Notes under the pieces: generated by a model
Databases searched by the model: none
What the model was told of the DNA's origin: nothing
Seen by the model: the letters and a program-made list of their open reading frames with translations, nothing else
Part shown: positions 12,601 to 27,600 of the stretch, in pieces
How the letters are laid out: each line of letters starts with the position of its first letter
Position numbering within the stretch: position 1 is the first letter of the stretch
DNA from: Sipunculus nudus
Taxonomy: Eukaryota; Annelida; Sipuncula; Golfingiida; Sipunculidae
Direction: 5' to 3'
NCBI GenBank assembly: GCA_026874595.1
Contig: CM049306.1
Coordinates: forward strand, 47,496,019 to 47,560,018
Length of the DNA: 64,000 bases
Translations under genes and position numbers: made by a program

Positions 12601-15600
12601 TCTTCCCATCATGCATAATTTGAGCAAAATTAAGTGGTCCAGTTCTTCAGATTCATTACAGACAGCTCTTTAAATGGATATTTGGAAGTTTTTTTACATT
12701 TAGCCAGTGTCCTGCAGCTGGTGAGGCATTGTCCTTAATCCAATTTGGGTCATTCTTTGCTTGTCACCCAGTTGTTGGCTTTCAGTCAGCTGAGATATAG
12801 TGATCAGTCTTTGTCCGTCTGTCTGTCTGTCTGTCCATTAACCAGGCACAAATTGTAACCGCTGGACCTGGAATCTTCTAACCTGACATCCAGGGAGGTT
12901 CATTGGAAACCTGAACTTAGATCTCTGTTTCCCATATCCTTTTAGCTATGCTTCAGTTGAATTGGGATACCACCTACAAAATTTGGCACTCAGATGATCA
13001 AATTCCAATTGTGAATGCCTACCTTATAGACAGCTGAGCGTCATGACCTGTGGGTCACTTGTTCTCAATCCCTTAACTGTTGCATTAATTTGGTCTCATC
13101 AGATCATTACTCTCTCTGCTTATATTTGTTAACGTCTCAGGACTTTCTCTTGAGTAAGTGTTATTATGTTTTTCTTTAGTTTCCTTTAATATTACCAAAC
13201 AGCCACCTTGGGAACCATGCTGATTGTGTATTCTTATAAACTGCCTGTTAGTTTTCCTCATAACTTTATAGTTGGTATTGACTTGGTCTGATCAGTTTAT
13301 TGATCACTCTCAGTTTTAATTGTGGTCGAAGAAAATAATAATAATTCAGTTTTGTAATAAACAATCTATTAAAAAATTTACACACATTCCTTTTATCTGT
13401 TTGCAGGTCTGTGTTTTAAGGAAACCCTTTATTGTAATATGATCAAAATGTTTACTTGAAACCACCTGGATACTTTACTGGTGTTAAATATTTAATTAGG
13501 CCTAATCTGACTTTATGTTTTAAGGTCTCAAGACTCTCAGGAGTGTATGTCAATATTGTTCCAGTTTTGCCTTAATATTACCCACATTGCTGCCTCTGAC
13601 CAGTTTATATATTTTGAAAAATATATTCTTTACTCTTTGCATGGTATATAAAATCTTAGTTTTTCTCAATCTTGGTGATTTAATAAAGAATAAATCTATA
13701 TTTTAATTTTACATGAATATTTCTTAGCCAATTAGTATGCAAAACTTTCCATTTTCAACATTGTAGTAATAAATCCTGCTGTAATTTTTTGCCCACATTG
13801 AAAAGAAAATGTTATACATGAAAACTCAAAATATACTTTATTCTTGTAAATTTTAAAATAAAGTAAAAATAAATTCTAAATAAATTTCAAAACATGCCCT
13901 GAAATCATTTTAAAAGTGTACACCCATATTAAAAATACCATTATGGGTTATTTAGTAGATTAACTGATTAATGCCCAGAAGTCCTCTGTATCTTAAGAGA
14001 TATACTGGAACATTTATACACAATCATGGGACAGCCCAGAGATTGTAAAATTAAGTGTTTTGTTGATGCAGTTACTTTTGTTCTTTAAGTTGGGATTGAA
14101 TTTTTTGTCCTGACACATATATTCATGTCTTGGTAGAAGTATGGTAGTTTCCATGGTCATTTTAGTGGGCTGACTGCATTAAATATGATTTTATAGTCCT
14201 TATATTCTGTAAGAATTCTCTGCAGGTTTTGCAGTTGAAATGAACTGCTAAATTTCAAATTGTTTGTCGTGTGAAATTGAATAATTCTAGCTTTTCCTAT
14301 ATTTTTATATGGAAAAAGTTCACAGCTGAGTTTTGGCTCTTAAACCTTGTGTTTAAATGTCAAACAAATTCTGATATGTTTATAATAAATGTAATATCTC
14401 ATTAATTAAGTTTCATAATAACTTTTCCAAAATTGCAGAAATTACTACAGTGAGGATTTGCATTAGGTTAACTGAAATTGTTAGGATTGAAGTATAAAAG
14501 CAATATGTTTGACTTTAGAAAATCTAGTTGATTGAATTTTAGGTGCCTGTTTGATTTGACTTCTTAGCAGTACAGAGATAATGACACGCAAAAGCAGTGC
14601 ATGAAATAATGTTAGCTGAAGTCAGTTGTGAGATTCCTGTCAGCAGCATGTAAACAGTTTGTCATATATACTAGCACATGTTTTGTTCTGAAACATGTTT
14701 GTATTACATGAGTTGACCATTAGTGTGTATTTTATAACATAACATACAAACTGACAGAGATGCAGTTTTGGATGTTGATGATACCTTTAGAAATCGCCCT
14801 GTCAGCCAGCATACCTGCTGACAACAGGTACTGTTTGCAGACACTTGGGGTACATCAATCACACGTAACCTCACCCTCAGTAGCCACCTTGAGCCTCAGA
14901 TACTAATGATTTGCTTGTGTGGCACTGACACACTTTCTGGAAGCCATTTTCTTCCCCGTCCTGAAAACTACCTTGGCCAGGTAGGTACAAAACACGGAGC
15001 ATATTTAGTGGCACTAAGGGTGTCCTGGCAAGAGGCACTAAAAAAGGTTTTTGTGTCATTTCATGCTTGCAGACATGAGAAATATTGCCGTCAAACTCTT
15101 AGTTTTTTATTTCCTGTTACTAATATTAGATGGACATGCATACCTGTTAGCAGGGCTGCAGCCATGTTGTTTTCTCCTGAGAAAACACCTCCTAAGATCA
15201 CCTGAGTACAAATGCTTTAGGCATTATTATCCAGCTTTATACTCACAGCATGGATTTTTTTTAGTACAAGGTGAAGAAGAAGTTTGTACTTATTTAAATA
15301 AAGAACAGAATATAGTATTTACTTGCATCATTTCAATTCACTATATTTTTTAATTTTAAATTTGACAAGAGAAGAGTTGCTGAACATTTCCATACCTTAC
15401 TCTGCCAAACTCTGAGAAAGCAAAGAGAAAATAAAGTTTTTTTGTTGGCTTAGGAAACAAAAAGACGAAAGCAACTGGATTCTGCATGAGCTGTTGGCGC
15501 TGAAGATACTTGTTCTGTTAAATGCAAAAATGTATTTTCCCCCACATATTCTTCCAATAGTAAACATCATTGGAATATTTGCATAATATTGCTTGGAATT

Positions 15601-18600
15601 TTTGCCTCCATATATCAAATGTAACAGTTGTCTAGAGCTTTAAACATCAAATTGTATAGGTTATTATATAAGTAAATGAAAAAGGTCATATTACACATTT
15701 ATTAGTAGGCTTTTAGTAAAGCCATGAATGGTAACTTTCTCAGAGCTCCATTTTCAATTTTTCAAATGAATCATCAGAGCACAACAATAAAACATGGAAC
15801 AAATTATTTTAAATATTTGATACTTCTCTAGAATCCAGATTAGAATTTGAATTATGAAAAATGTTAACCATGCAGTTATACTTTAGGCCAGACAAAAGGT
15901 ATGGTTCCCAGGCACTTTTTTTTCAGAAATCAGTATGGGTGGTCAATTTTTTTTAACCCTTTTTTTTGTTTGTTTTGATTAAAATGTCATATGATCAGGG
16001 AAAAACATGATAATTACAGAATTTTTGTTGCTAAACAGGTAAAAGCACTATATAACAAAGGAAATCTGATCAAAATTGTATAATTATATCTTCTTGATAG
16101 ATGAAAATCAAAATAAAAATTTTTCATGCGAGAGGTTAAAATTAATGCGGGTGGTGCCTTAGAACCATACCTTTTTTGGCCTTAGATGGGAAGCTTTTCT
16201 TTTTAAACATGAGGGAAATAATTCACAAAAAAGACAGCAATTATATGATAAAAGTATGTGATAAAACAGTATCTGAGAGAAGATCTAGAAAGAGAATAAC
16301 ATTTGAATCATGAAAAATTTTGGTCATGCAGTGAAAATTCAAAGGAGGAACTATTCTTGTTGAACAAGAGGGAAATTATTCAAGATAGACTATAATTAGG
16401 CTTGACTGTTCCTGACCTTTGCAATAAAAAGATCCTCCTAGCTACAGGAAGGGCCCTCCTCCGCATGCAATATGGACCTGATGACCTAGTATTTTTTACA
16501 TGTTTACCTTGGATGCCACCCTTACATCTTCAATGTTTGTTTGTAACCAGGTTGATAATTAGGTCAGTGTTGAGGTTTCCTGTCACGTGGGTAAGGGGGA
16601 TGCTTGGGTATTTTTGTACTTTACTTCTTATGGTCTGTCAAACTGCCATTGCTCTTACTGAACATAGTTACCTGTAATCACTCCATTTACACTAACACGT
16701 TCTGCTACTCTTTGCCACTACTCAGAACCTGTAGAATTTGAGGTGTTTGATCGTCATATTTTAGACTTTTTAAAATCATTTTAGGGGGAGCAGACAAAGA
16801 TGAACGACCTCAAGTCTCCTGCCTGCGTCCCGGTGGTGTCGCTGAAAGGTGGGTGGTCTGCAGGCTGGAGAAAATAGAAAACTAGTGTAAATAACCCTCA
16901 TTAGTAATAAAATGTAGGAAAAACTAAGATTCTGAAAAAAAAATTGTTAAATTATTTTGTAATTAATGAATGAAAATGCTGATTAAATTATATAAAACTC
17001 ATTTATGACATCATTTTTGGGGATATTAAACTCTGTACAATATAATATTGTTCTGTAAAAGATTTATCTGGCTTTGAGGTATAAACAATTTTTCATAAAT
17101 TTGTTAACATTCTGAATAATATCAGTTTATATACATTGGGAAAAATGTACAATGATAGCTTTAGGTAAAGGTCTTAATTTCATATGAGTTTTGTTAATAT
17201 AAGTTTTTATACAATGCAGGAGCGATGTTCTCCAGGAAGGAGATTTTATTTTGGCTGTAAATGGAATCAGAACAACCCATTTACGGCATGAAGAGATCAT
17301 TAACCTGTTGAAGAACACAGGTGAAGACATCATGTTCGAACTGGAATATGAACTGCCAGACCCTCGTAAGTTCCATGTGACTTTAGTTTTAATATATTTG
17401 AATCCATAAAGTTTAAGGCCATGCATTGATCATAAGTAATAAGTTTTTCCACTTTTGATATTTTATAAATCTTGAAAAAATATTTCCTTATTGAAATTTG
17501 AACAACATGGATTACATAACATACAGATGAAAATGTAGCCCTGTTTTTCTCCTTCAGGTAAGTTGGTATTCTCATAGAATTTTCATTATATTTAAAAGTG
17601 AGCTCTGTAACTTGCCTCAATACTAACTTACATGAGAAAATCTTATTCATCTTAGAAATGATGAAAAATTCCATTTTTACTCAACCATTTTTCAAGCAGG
17701 TAAAGTTTAATAAGACATAGTAAAACTATAACTCTCCAACTATTGAACAATATGTATTCTCAAATAAAATATCGATAAATTTATAAACACTTTTTGATCA
17801 AATATGAGAAGTACTTACCAGCATACTGTCTATATTGTTATACCTTATTTTCTCATTACAGCTCAGGACACCTTCTCTGTAATCTGTAAGCGAGTGGAAG
17901 TGACCTTGGTCAAGGACACAGACAGTTTCGGCTTCACGTTACGAGGGGGTGTCCAGGAGGACATAGACAAAACACGACCACTAACAATCACAAATATTCG
18001 CAGGGGAAGTGCAGCAGACAGGTAAGTGAGATACAGCAGTGTGTAAATATGCTAGGGGATAGGGTATGGTCTAGGGGTAAAGCTATTGCAGGTGCGAGTC
18101 CCAATTTCAGATAATGCCCGAGTCCTGTGAGTAAATGATAAACCTGATGATAACTGACCATTGATCATTAACCAGGTTTATGTATCAGTATAAAGAATGT
18201 GTTTTGTTTTTATTAACATAAGAACTTTAAACTTCATCATTCATTTCCTGACTTGTTCTTATGATCTACCCTTATACATTTTGTAGGATACAGCTGGGTG
18301 GTGATTATTGCAGACCCAGTTTAGTCAGTCTTCTACAGGCCATGGGCCTTTCCTTTCTGAAAAAGGATATATCTTGCATGTAGAGTAAAACAAACTCATG
18401 TAAGGATCACCCATAGTAACACCATGTCCAAGTGGTCAGGCTTTTCCTAGTAATTTATCATACTTTGTTCCCTGCATGCTGTATTCACTTACTGTGGACC
18501 TCATGCCATTAAGATCAGTACTACAGTAACATTGAATTCTGTGTTCTATGTTTCCAGGGATGGAACACTAAAGGTTGGAGATCGCTTACTTTGCATCAAT

Positions 18601-21600
18601 GGTATGAATGTGACCCAGTGTTCCCAACTGGATGTGTTGCACTTGTTTAAACACACAGACGAGGTGACACTTCTCATTGAATATGATGTCTCAGTTATGG
18701 GTATGTATACAGTTACAGTATGGTCATATGTAATATAGGGAATTTAATGTCATATTTTGTCTGTCTTCTGGCCACTGGTTTTAGCAGCTCTTTAAGAGGT
18801 CCACTTAATCATCTGAATTAATAACTTTATCATGGTCTCGGGTGGATGTAACTGACTCATAAATGTTTTATGAGTAGGTTATACTGGTAACTAGCCTTTA
18901 GAATTATCATGGCATCAGCCTGTTACTACTCAAACATTCCTGAAGGACATATTTAATTTGAGAGGAATTATCATTTATATTGTAATGAGAGAAAACAAAA
19001 GGGAAAATATGATCAGATCAAGTTCCCATGCCCTGTATAAGTAATGAATTTTGCAATTTTAAAATTAAGTGTTAATAAAGTCATTGTTTTTGTGAATTTA
19101 AAAAAAAAATCATGAAAAGTCATGAAATATTGTTTGCAGGCTGTCTCAAAATGTCTCATCTATGCTCTCTTTCTGTTGTAAAGTGATGATTATCTACTAA
19201 ATTGTGGCAAACACTGTTGGGGAAAAATACCCAAAATCGCGCATGGTGAAAGGTTATGAACTTTGGTTTTAGGTCATGAAAATCTAATCTTCTTGAAGTG
19301 TAGGATCCCTGATAAGCCTGACAGGAAACCATTTATTAAAATTAAAAAAAAAAACAGATGGTTTAATACATGAGCCCATCTCTTGGTATATAATAAAACA
19401 CTGCATAACATTTTACAGATTCTCTTGTCCGACAAATAGGTAACATATAACAGTCACTTAACCTGACTGGACTAGTAATTTTCATGAATACTCCATGTTA
19501 CCAGAACAGTGAGCAATGTTAGCTACCATTGCTGATAGAATGAGAACCATGTTTTCTTCACTACAGAATCAGTACAGAATGCGAGCGGGCCATTATTAAT
19601 AGAAGTTGAAAGGCAGCCAGGCACAGATCTCGGGGTGACTCTAACCAACACAGTATACAAAGGGAAGCCTGTCATCGGGGTGGAAGCAATCAAACCTGCA
19701 AGCATTGCTGACAGGTGAGTAGTGCCAAGAACTTTTGACGTGTCATATATTAAATAATTCTTTCATGAAATTCAAAACACAAATAGTTTCTACCAAAATC
19801 CCAGATGAGTTTAAAAACTGGTGCCCTTTATCTGAAAGGTCAATTCAAGTGTAAAATGTAACATTTTTGAGGACCCCATTTTAATTTCAACTTTTTAAGT
19901 ACTGCAAATTTTTTTAAAAAATTGACACAAGTTGTTTCTATACCAAGTCCATGAAAGAGTTTGAAAACCTGTGACTTGACTCTGATCTCCAAGGTCATAT
20001 TTGCAGAAGTCTAGGATTACTGTGACCCCTAACTTTTTGAAGCACTGCAGATTTTACCTCATATTTGACAGAAATTGTTTCTACCAACTTCTCACACAAG
20101 TCCCAAATTTATGGACTTAGTGTGTTGAGGTTTCAGGTTTTACTTGAAGGATTTTCTCACAGTTTTGTTTAAAATGATGTGGCAGATGCAAAATAAAGTC
20201 ATTAATATAATTATTTTGACAATATCTAGACAATGCAATTTGGGAAATTTTTGCACATGGTGGTACATGCAAAAAAAACCAAAATAAATCAAATCAGAGG
20301 TTTATTTAGAGGTTGCAAATAAATTCTTTGATGATTTGATGGATTGTAAAACCCCTGGTTGTGACCGTTTCAGATCTGGAGCTCTGCATGTTGGGGACCA
20401 TATACTTGCCATCGATGAAACCAGCGTGGAGCATGTGACCGTGGCTGAAGCTTTACAACTCCTCAAATCAGGTACAGGGCCACAGGTCAAGCTGGAAATC
20501 CTGCCTGCCCACAAAGGACGGACAAAACCTCTCAGTCACTCAGCATCAAGATCATGTAAGTAAACAGAAATGTCTGATTGTTTAACTCTGCACCGTATGA
20601 GAGTGGGACATAAACATAATATTATATAGTCGGAAACTTCAGATCTGATAGTATAAGATTCCAACCCAGTTATTTTCAAATTTCTAAATAATTTTTTGTA
20701 TGGCTACAAATATTGTTTCATTACCTAAATGACTGCTAAGGTTTCTGAATTATTCTTGGCCTATGCTCCATAAGCTGTGGTTACGCTATGCTCATCTATT
20801 TGCTTTACTGTAATCACTGCACGAAACCTCTGTTTTCTGTCAGGTTTGGCCACCAGGTGGTGCCATCTCTGTGGAAACCCCTCCTGGGTAATATTTAACC
20901 AATCATGTTGCAGGTATCTAAAATCGGTGGTTTCCTTGACAACACATGCATTTCACGAGATGGCTCCAGTTGTTGACAAACGGGATCCCACAGGAAAGGA
21001 AAATGGCAACTCTTACTACCACCATGAAAGAAAAATATATATTCTAAGGATGTTAGTTGTAAAATGTGCTTGACATGTTGCTGCGATATAGCTAAAGGTA
21101 CTGTTAATGCGGGTGGTTGCAGAACTTGTTATCTGCCAGTTGCAGTTTACTGCTGCACAACAAACTCTGCATGGGCGAGGCCATCTTTGTTTACACACAG
21201 AGTAAATCAGATTTTGTTTTACAGAGCATTTGGTTTGATGGGTGTTTCCTGATTACCCCCTGTTGACCAAAATCTGTAGAATCCTTCCATTTCTCACAGC
21301 TTGTGACTGTAAGGTCCCGTAAGGTCACACAATTTTCAGAACATATTCTTGGCTCTGTGCATAGCACTCCTGATATCAAGGTTTCATGATAACATGTTGA
21401 TGATTCTAGCTTTGTAGAGACCAGACTATTGACTGTTAACCATAAATCAGTGTTAAAGTAGAAAGGTTTATCATTACTTAAGCTTTGATACTCTGCATCA
21501 ATTTAAATGCATTCGTATCCTTGGAGTTAAAAAGATGCGAGTTACTTCATGATGTTGTTGAGTCTTGGAGATATAAGCACAACCACATATACTAAGCATA

Positions 21601-24600
21601 ATAGTAATAAAAAGCACAGCTTACTTGAAAATATTTTTTAATGAATTGGTAAGTTTCATATTTTATATCATTGGAAGAATAACATATTGAGGCTGATGTA
21701 ATTGGTTACATTTTGTAAGATAACATTAAGAGGATTATCACTCTACCAGCTTTCAATGTTTGTTTATGAGTGTAAGATCAGCTCACATAAAACAAATTTC
21801 AAATATAAGATTTTGGGTATAATAAATATAATAATGAGAAAATATACTTATCACTAAGGTGAATTTTTAATTTGTTCAAAATTGTAATTGCAGCTATTTT
21901 ATCAAACGGACATCCAGCTGGTACAGGTCCCAACAAGGGTGACCCTTATGGCTCTCTTCGCCGCAACTCAGACGGAAAACCATCAGCTCTGAACAGGTGC
22001 TCCAGAACATCTGGGCCCAAACGTAACAATGCAGGTATGTACCGCAGTATATGCTCCTCCTAACTTTACCGTCATATAAAATGCATTTTCAACAAAAATT
22101 GTTTTTTATCATTGGAAGTACCTTTTGAGTGCTGAAATATCTGTTGGTGGGGAATGAATGAAGTATGAAAGTCAGACCAATATGGGTCCTAGAATTCCTC
22201 ACTGTACACTTATAACAACTCAGGTTCTAATTAATGAGGATGCTGGAACGGATATGAGTGTGCACCATCGGGACATTCCTATCCTTTAATTGTTATATAG
22301 TCATCTGTATAGTGTATATTTCCATGATCTGTGCACCCATACCATCTGTTTCCCAAAGTAATAAAAGATACACTTTCCCTTTATAAACACTTTCACTTTC
22401 GACATAATGAACCCTAAGAGTTCCTTTTTTTCCAGCTGTTTTTCTCTTACCATCTTTTCCAAAGTCTTCAGGAATGGTTTAAATGTGTGATACCTAATTT
22501 ATATTCTAGATTGCAGTCTGCTAAGTGCTACTCTGATTTACAATAGCTGAAATATTCTCAGAGATACCATATCCAACCATTTTCATCATGTTACCCTATT
22601 CCCAAACCAACTATAAAATAGGGTTATACTGAGTCCTACAGTTAGAATCTTGGTGAGATTAACACATGTGCTCTGCTAATCTTTCACTTTCATGCCATTT
22701 AGGTTTTCATAACACTTATTATTGAGTTGGGAAATTTTATCCTTTAATTGTTATATACAGTGGAGCGCCGTTCATCCGAACATCTCAGGGGACACGGGTT
22801 TTGTTCGGATAAACGAACGTTGGGATGAACGAACATCTGTAAAATAAAATAGTTTCATCGATGTTGTCATCCCGGTATTACTACTAAATGGTGGTACGGT
22901 GTCACGGACTTTGGTTAGCTTTCAGAGTTATAAAAAACGTGAACAGAACGGAATAATGTGTTATAAATACCTTTTTACTATCAAATCAAAATTTCAGTCA
23001 AGCTATTATAATATCTTTAATTACTTTATTAAGATTTTTGTCAGTAAAGTACATGTACCAGTTAATCTTTCGCTGAACGTGTGGATATCCGCCATGATAG
23101 ATTTACCGCCCTCGGTGCCGCCCCCTATGTGCAGACAGTTAAACTAAATGTGCTTGTGAGACTCATTTATTACTTGCTGCAATGTAGAAATTGACAAAAT
23201 ATAAAAAAAAGGTTTTATATGAATGCACAGTTTATTTACAACAATAGTGCGGAAATATCACACAAATATCACATGAAAACTGATGAACATGGGGTTCGGC
23301 GGATCACATGCATCGAGAAAGTCACATCATAAAATCAGTTAAAATAACTGCGGATATCAGACTGCCTGGAACGATAACTGCCTGCCTGATTTCTGATGTA
23401 GCGTAGCACACTCAAGTGAAGCGGGTTGGCCTTCGTTAGGCTCTCTAACCACGATAGAACACCTTCGACATGAACAAATGCCTCTGAAGCTCTGAAGCAT
23501 CGTCTTTCGTCTCTTGGAAGCATGCGTGTCTGGCATCTGGCCCTTGAAATCCTTTAGCTTCTGACCACTGTTCTTGATGTCACTAATAGTAGATCTGCCA
23601 ACATTGAACTCTCTGGCCAGCTCAGCTGCCTTGGTGCCTCGATCAAGTCTCTCCAGAATGCTGAGCTTGTCTTCAAGTGACAGGACATGGCGTTTGCGCT
23701 TGCGAGACCCTGACTCCATCTGACATGAAACTTGAGTGCTGTGTTGTCGTGGTGAAGATTTGCTAAATTGTGAATGAACTTGCGTGTCATGGTATAGCTT
23801 ATATAGAAGATAGATTTGCCTGCACTGTTCAACTGCTCAGATGAGTACAAGTTCGAGCGTATCAGAGTCCGACATTATCAGCTCAAAATCTACTCGCTCT
23901 CATGGCTGGATGGTTTGCAGGTGTGAACAACTCGACATTGCAGGACACAAGGTTAATTAGGGGACTCGGCCGGTGGTAGTTCTCACATCTATAACTGCTC
24001 AAATGAGTACAAGCCCAAGCTGCGTGTGTACAACTTGGGTAATTAGGCGTTGTCACACCGGCAGAAACGAACCGGTGATGCATTTATAATTAGTCGGGAC
24101 CGACCGGGAGTAAATACACGAGCCATTATCAGTTCTTCTTATTGAATAAATATTATTTTTATATTTCCAGATTTTCAAAATTACGGATAAACGGTCATAA
24201 TTTGGGTTCTCCAGTTTTAATTACGGATAAACGATTTTACGGATAAACGGTGTTCGGTTGAACGGCGCTCCACTGTAGTCATCTGTATAGTGTATATTTC
24301 CCTGATCTGTGCACTCATACCCGTCTGTTTCCCAAAGTAATCAAAGATACACTTTCCCTTTATAAAAACTTTCACTTTCGACTTATAGAAACATAAGAGT
24401 TTCTTTTTCTTACAAGCTGTTTCTTTCGCCATCTGTGCACATTTCTTCAAGAATGATTTAAATGTGTGATACCTAATATATATTCCAGATGGCAGTCTGC
24501 TAAGTGCTGCTCTGATTTACAAAAGCTTAGATATTCTCAGAGATACTATATCCAACTATTTTCATTATGTTACCCTGTTCCCAAACCAACTAGAAAATAA

Positions 24601-27600
24601 GCCAAATTGTTTAATATTGCACAGAAATGCTCCTCGGGTAGTGCTTTCTTAAGTTTGTTCAAATGGTCTAAGTTCAATGACTTTTGGCCGAGTTATGGGA
24701 AGCTGAATATAGTCAAATGTTATAGCAGCCCATTTCTGCTCAGTGGCTACAAAGATCTTCTTCTCAAAACCCACTGGGTCAAATTCTTTAATCTCACACA
24801 TGAATGATCCTTAGATGTTGATAATTCAAATTTGTTCAAATGGTTTTTATTCAGTGATTTTCTTAGATTTAATACAGGAAAGTTAAAAAAGATATAAAAA
24901 TCTTCTCTGAAACTTTCCAGCCAAATTGTCCAATATTTCACAGAAATGATCCATAGATCAATCTCTTCCAAATTTGTTTGAATGGCTCCAGTTCTGTGAT
25001 TTTTGGCTGAGTTACAGGAGGTTTGACTTAGTCATCTTTTTAAAAAAGCATACTAAACTTAAAATCTCAGAAACAGCTGGAGCTATCCTCACCAAATTTT
25101 ATGCCAATGTTTATCACATGAGTCATATCTGAAATTGAGGTGTTGGTGGTGCCACCTACATGGATCTGTTTTTACAAGCAAAAATGAAAGTTAGACTCTT
25201 CTAGCTTATATACTGTTTAAGATGAAACTGTTAAGCTGATTGGTTTAAACTTTACAAGAATTGTTCTATAGTATTGTTCTGCCAATTTTATAAGAATAGA
25301 TTGGGTAAATGCAGCTTTAAAAAAGCAGGCATCCTGTGTTTGAAACATTTAACAACATGCTGAGTTTCAGCAGCCAAGTCAAGAGATCACTCAGTTCAAC
25401 CATGTGGGGTCCAGACATCACCATAGCAACTGACCTGGCTCTATCTGGTGTCTAGACAATATGTCTATACACATCGTCTAGACGCAGAATGCCCAGATTA
25501 GAACTATTGGAACTATATCTTTCAACTGTTTGAAAAAAAATTGGTTTGCATATTTAGCCAATCTGTGAGCTTATGCAGTGGTGTGGCGTTGTCCGTCTTC
25601 TATCGTCTGTCATGCGTCATGGCTATCTCAAAAAGGGCAGGAGCTAGCATCACCAAATTTTTTGCAAAAAGTTTGTCATCAAAAAAATTCTATCAGTTTT
25701 TGCTTATTTCTTGGCTAACCACATTTTCTTAGATTTTATAGGGAAGATGCTAAAAACTTTTAAAAATGTTCTTCTCCAAAACCATGCTGCCAAATCGTCC
25801 ATTCATCTGTCCCAATTAATAATCATTCCTGACAAAAAGAACATATCCAAAATATTCTGACTGATACATCCTAGTTTTAAAATATCCTAGTCCGAAACTT
25901 GCAGGTCCGAAACATCCATTATGCTGAAATCATAATGACTAAGGTAGATATGCAGGACATAAGAGGATCAATATTAAATTTTTAAAAAATAAACAGGTCA
26001 CCATTCATACTCCCAAACTTTGCACAGGTTCGCATTAGGCTTTGTATCTATTTTTCAAGCTTTTCTTCTATTTTGCAATAAATTAAAAAATAGGTTGATA
26101 GACTTATATCATCTGTTTATTTATTCCATTGTACATATAATTGACTTGTGTGTAATGATGCATATAAGAGATATGGTTGAGTGAGTTGAGTTAGCAGCAT
26201 TCATGTTCACATGCCAGTATAATACTTCATGAAAACATTCATCATTTCAGGAAACATTCCACTTGCCGAAGTGACAAACGTTGCTGGTAAATTTATGACC
26301 ATTAGATCTTATAAATGCTTACCTTCAGCATTCCCATTTAAAAAGAAATAATTTTTTTTATATGTGCTTCCAGCTTTGCTTTTACTCTGCTTCACACAGA
26401 TGAGTCTTCTCAAATGAACTCTTTTGTTTTGCTGCCACACTCACCAGTTTAACATGAATGCTTGCTTCTTATTTGAAAAAAAATGTCTGGTATGTCACTA
26501 ATATCTAGATGAGGCTGTCATTGTGTGTAAAAGTGGCATTACATCTATGCAGTATGTATGTGGTTTGTATATCGATGCAGCTAGAAACGGGACACATATT
26601 CTCTTGGAGTGATTCCATAAATATGTAAGCAAATTTTGATCTCTCTCTGTAGGGATTCAAAACACTTACACATGGTAACAGAAAGGGAAATTCGACATTT
26701 TAATGTCATAGATGGGGTATTCCTTTGGCAGTTGATTTCTGTGCTCCTGTGGTGCTTTATTTTATCCTCAGATTGGCTGCATACATATCTCAAATGCATG
26801 CAAATTTCTGGAATCACAGGGGTCCATTTTCTAGTTACATAAACATATGCTCCACATACCCAAATGCACTGCATACACATATCTGGACTGCTAGCTTTAA
26901 TGATTTTAGGCTAGTTCTGGCTTCATCAGGCATAAATGCAGCTTACTGATTTTCATTAACTGAATATTCTTTCTATTACAATTTACTTTTGATGTCTCAT
27001 GTTTGCATACGGCAGTAATGTAATAATAATAATATATGGTATTTATATAGCGCCAGTTCTCTGATGGTTGGACTCACAGTGCAATTCACAAACACACACA
27101 CATACCAACATACAATTTCATGGAAATCTACTCCCTGTGCCTGACCCAAGAACAGAAAATTATGCATATTAATTACATAAGGCTTGCCGAAAGAGATACA
27201 TTTTTAAATTAGTTTTAAATGATACAAGAGCTGGAGATTTTCTAAGTGTAATGGGAAATGAATTCCAAACTTTTTAGGCTATGAAAAGGAAGGATATAGT
27301 TGTAACATCCTATTTTAGAACAAGACCTGGTTCACTAAAAGAAAAAAAATGGTCTAAGACCAAGAAAATATAATTCTGAGGGGGGGAGGGTTCATAGGCT
27401 TTGACTTTATTCCAGTTACCTGATAAAAATACTTCAGTTAATGTGGATCCTATAGAGAGACCTATATATTTCAAGAATATAAGGTGATTCATATTTACAT
27501 TTACATCACATATAAACAGCTAGAGTTGTATGGAAACTTGTAGTTAATTCTTTTTCAATTATTATAGCATTCATCAACAAAGAATTATATGGAAAGTGTA

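Larger units (their letters stand above)
6656..16784 (+). other. 10.1-kb GRIP intron inside PDZ1
   Basis: No further exon was recognised. It holds a probable tRNA-derived SINE (12215-12500), an interspersed repeat with CAGCTGA ends (12780-13064), the TCTATGATGGGA-type repeat end (9841-9905), one copy of the TIR MITE (15885-16184), a CA-rich stretch near 8870, and otherwise AT-rich sequence. Short open frames in it look random. Confidence 0.7.

Noticed and set aside
18050-18130. Possible SINE or tRNA-like fragment (TATGGTCTAGGGGTAAAG...GGTGCGAGTCCC)
   Set aside because: A-box-like and B-box-like words occur, but the stretch is short, no second copy was seen and no cloverleaf forms by eye.
20777-21379. 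Cluster of short open frames as extra GRIP linker exons
   Set aside because: No phase-compatible acceptor/donor pair was found, and 20374-20555 joins 21894-22034 cleanly in phase without them.
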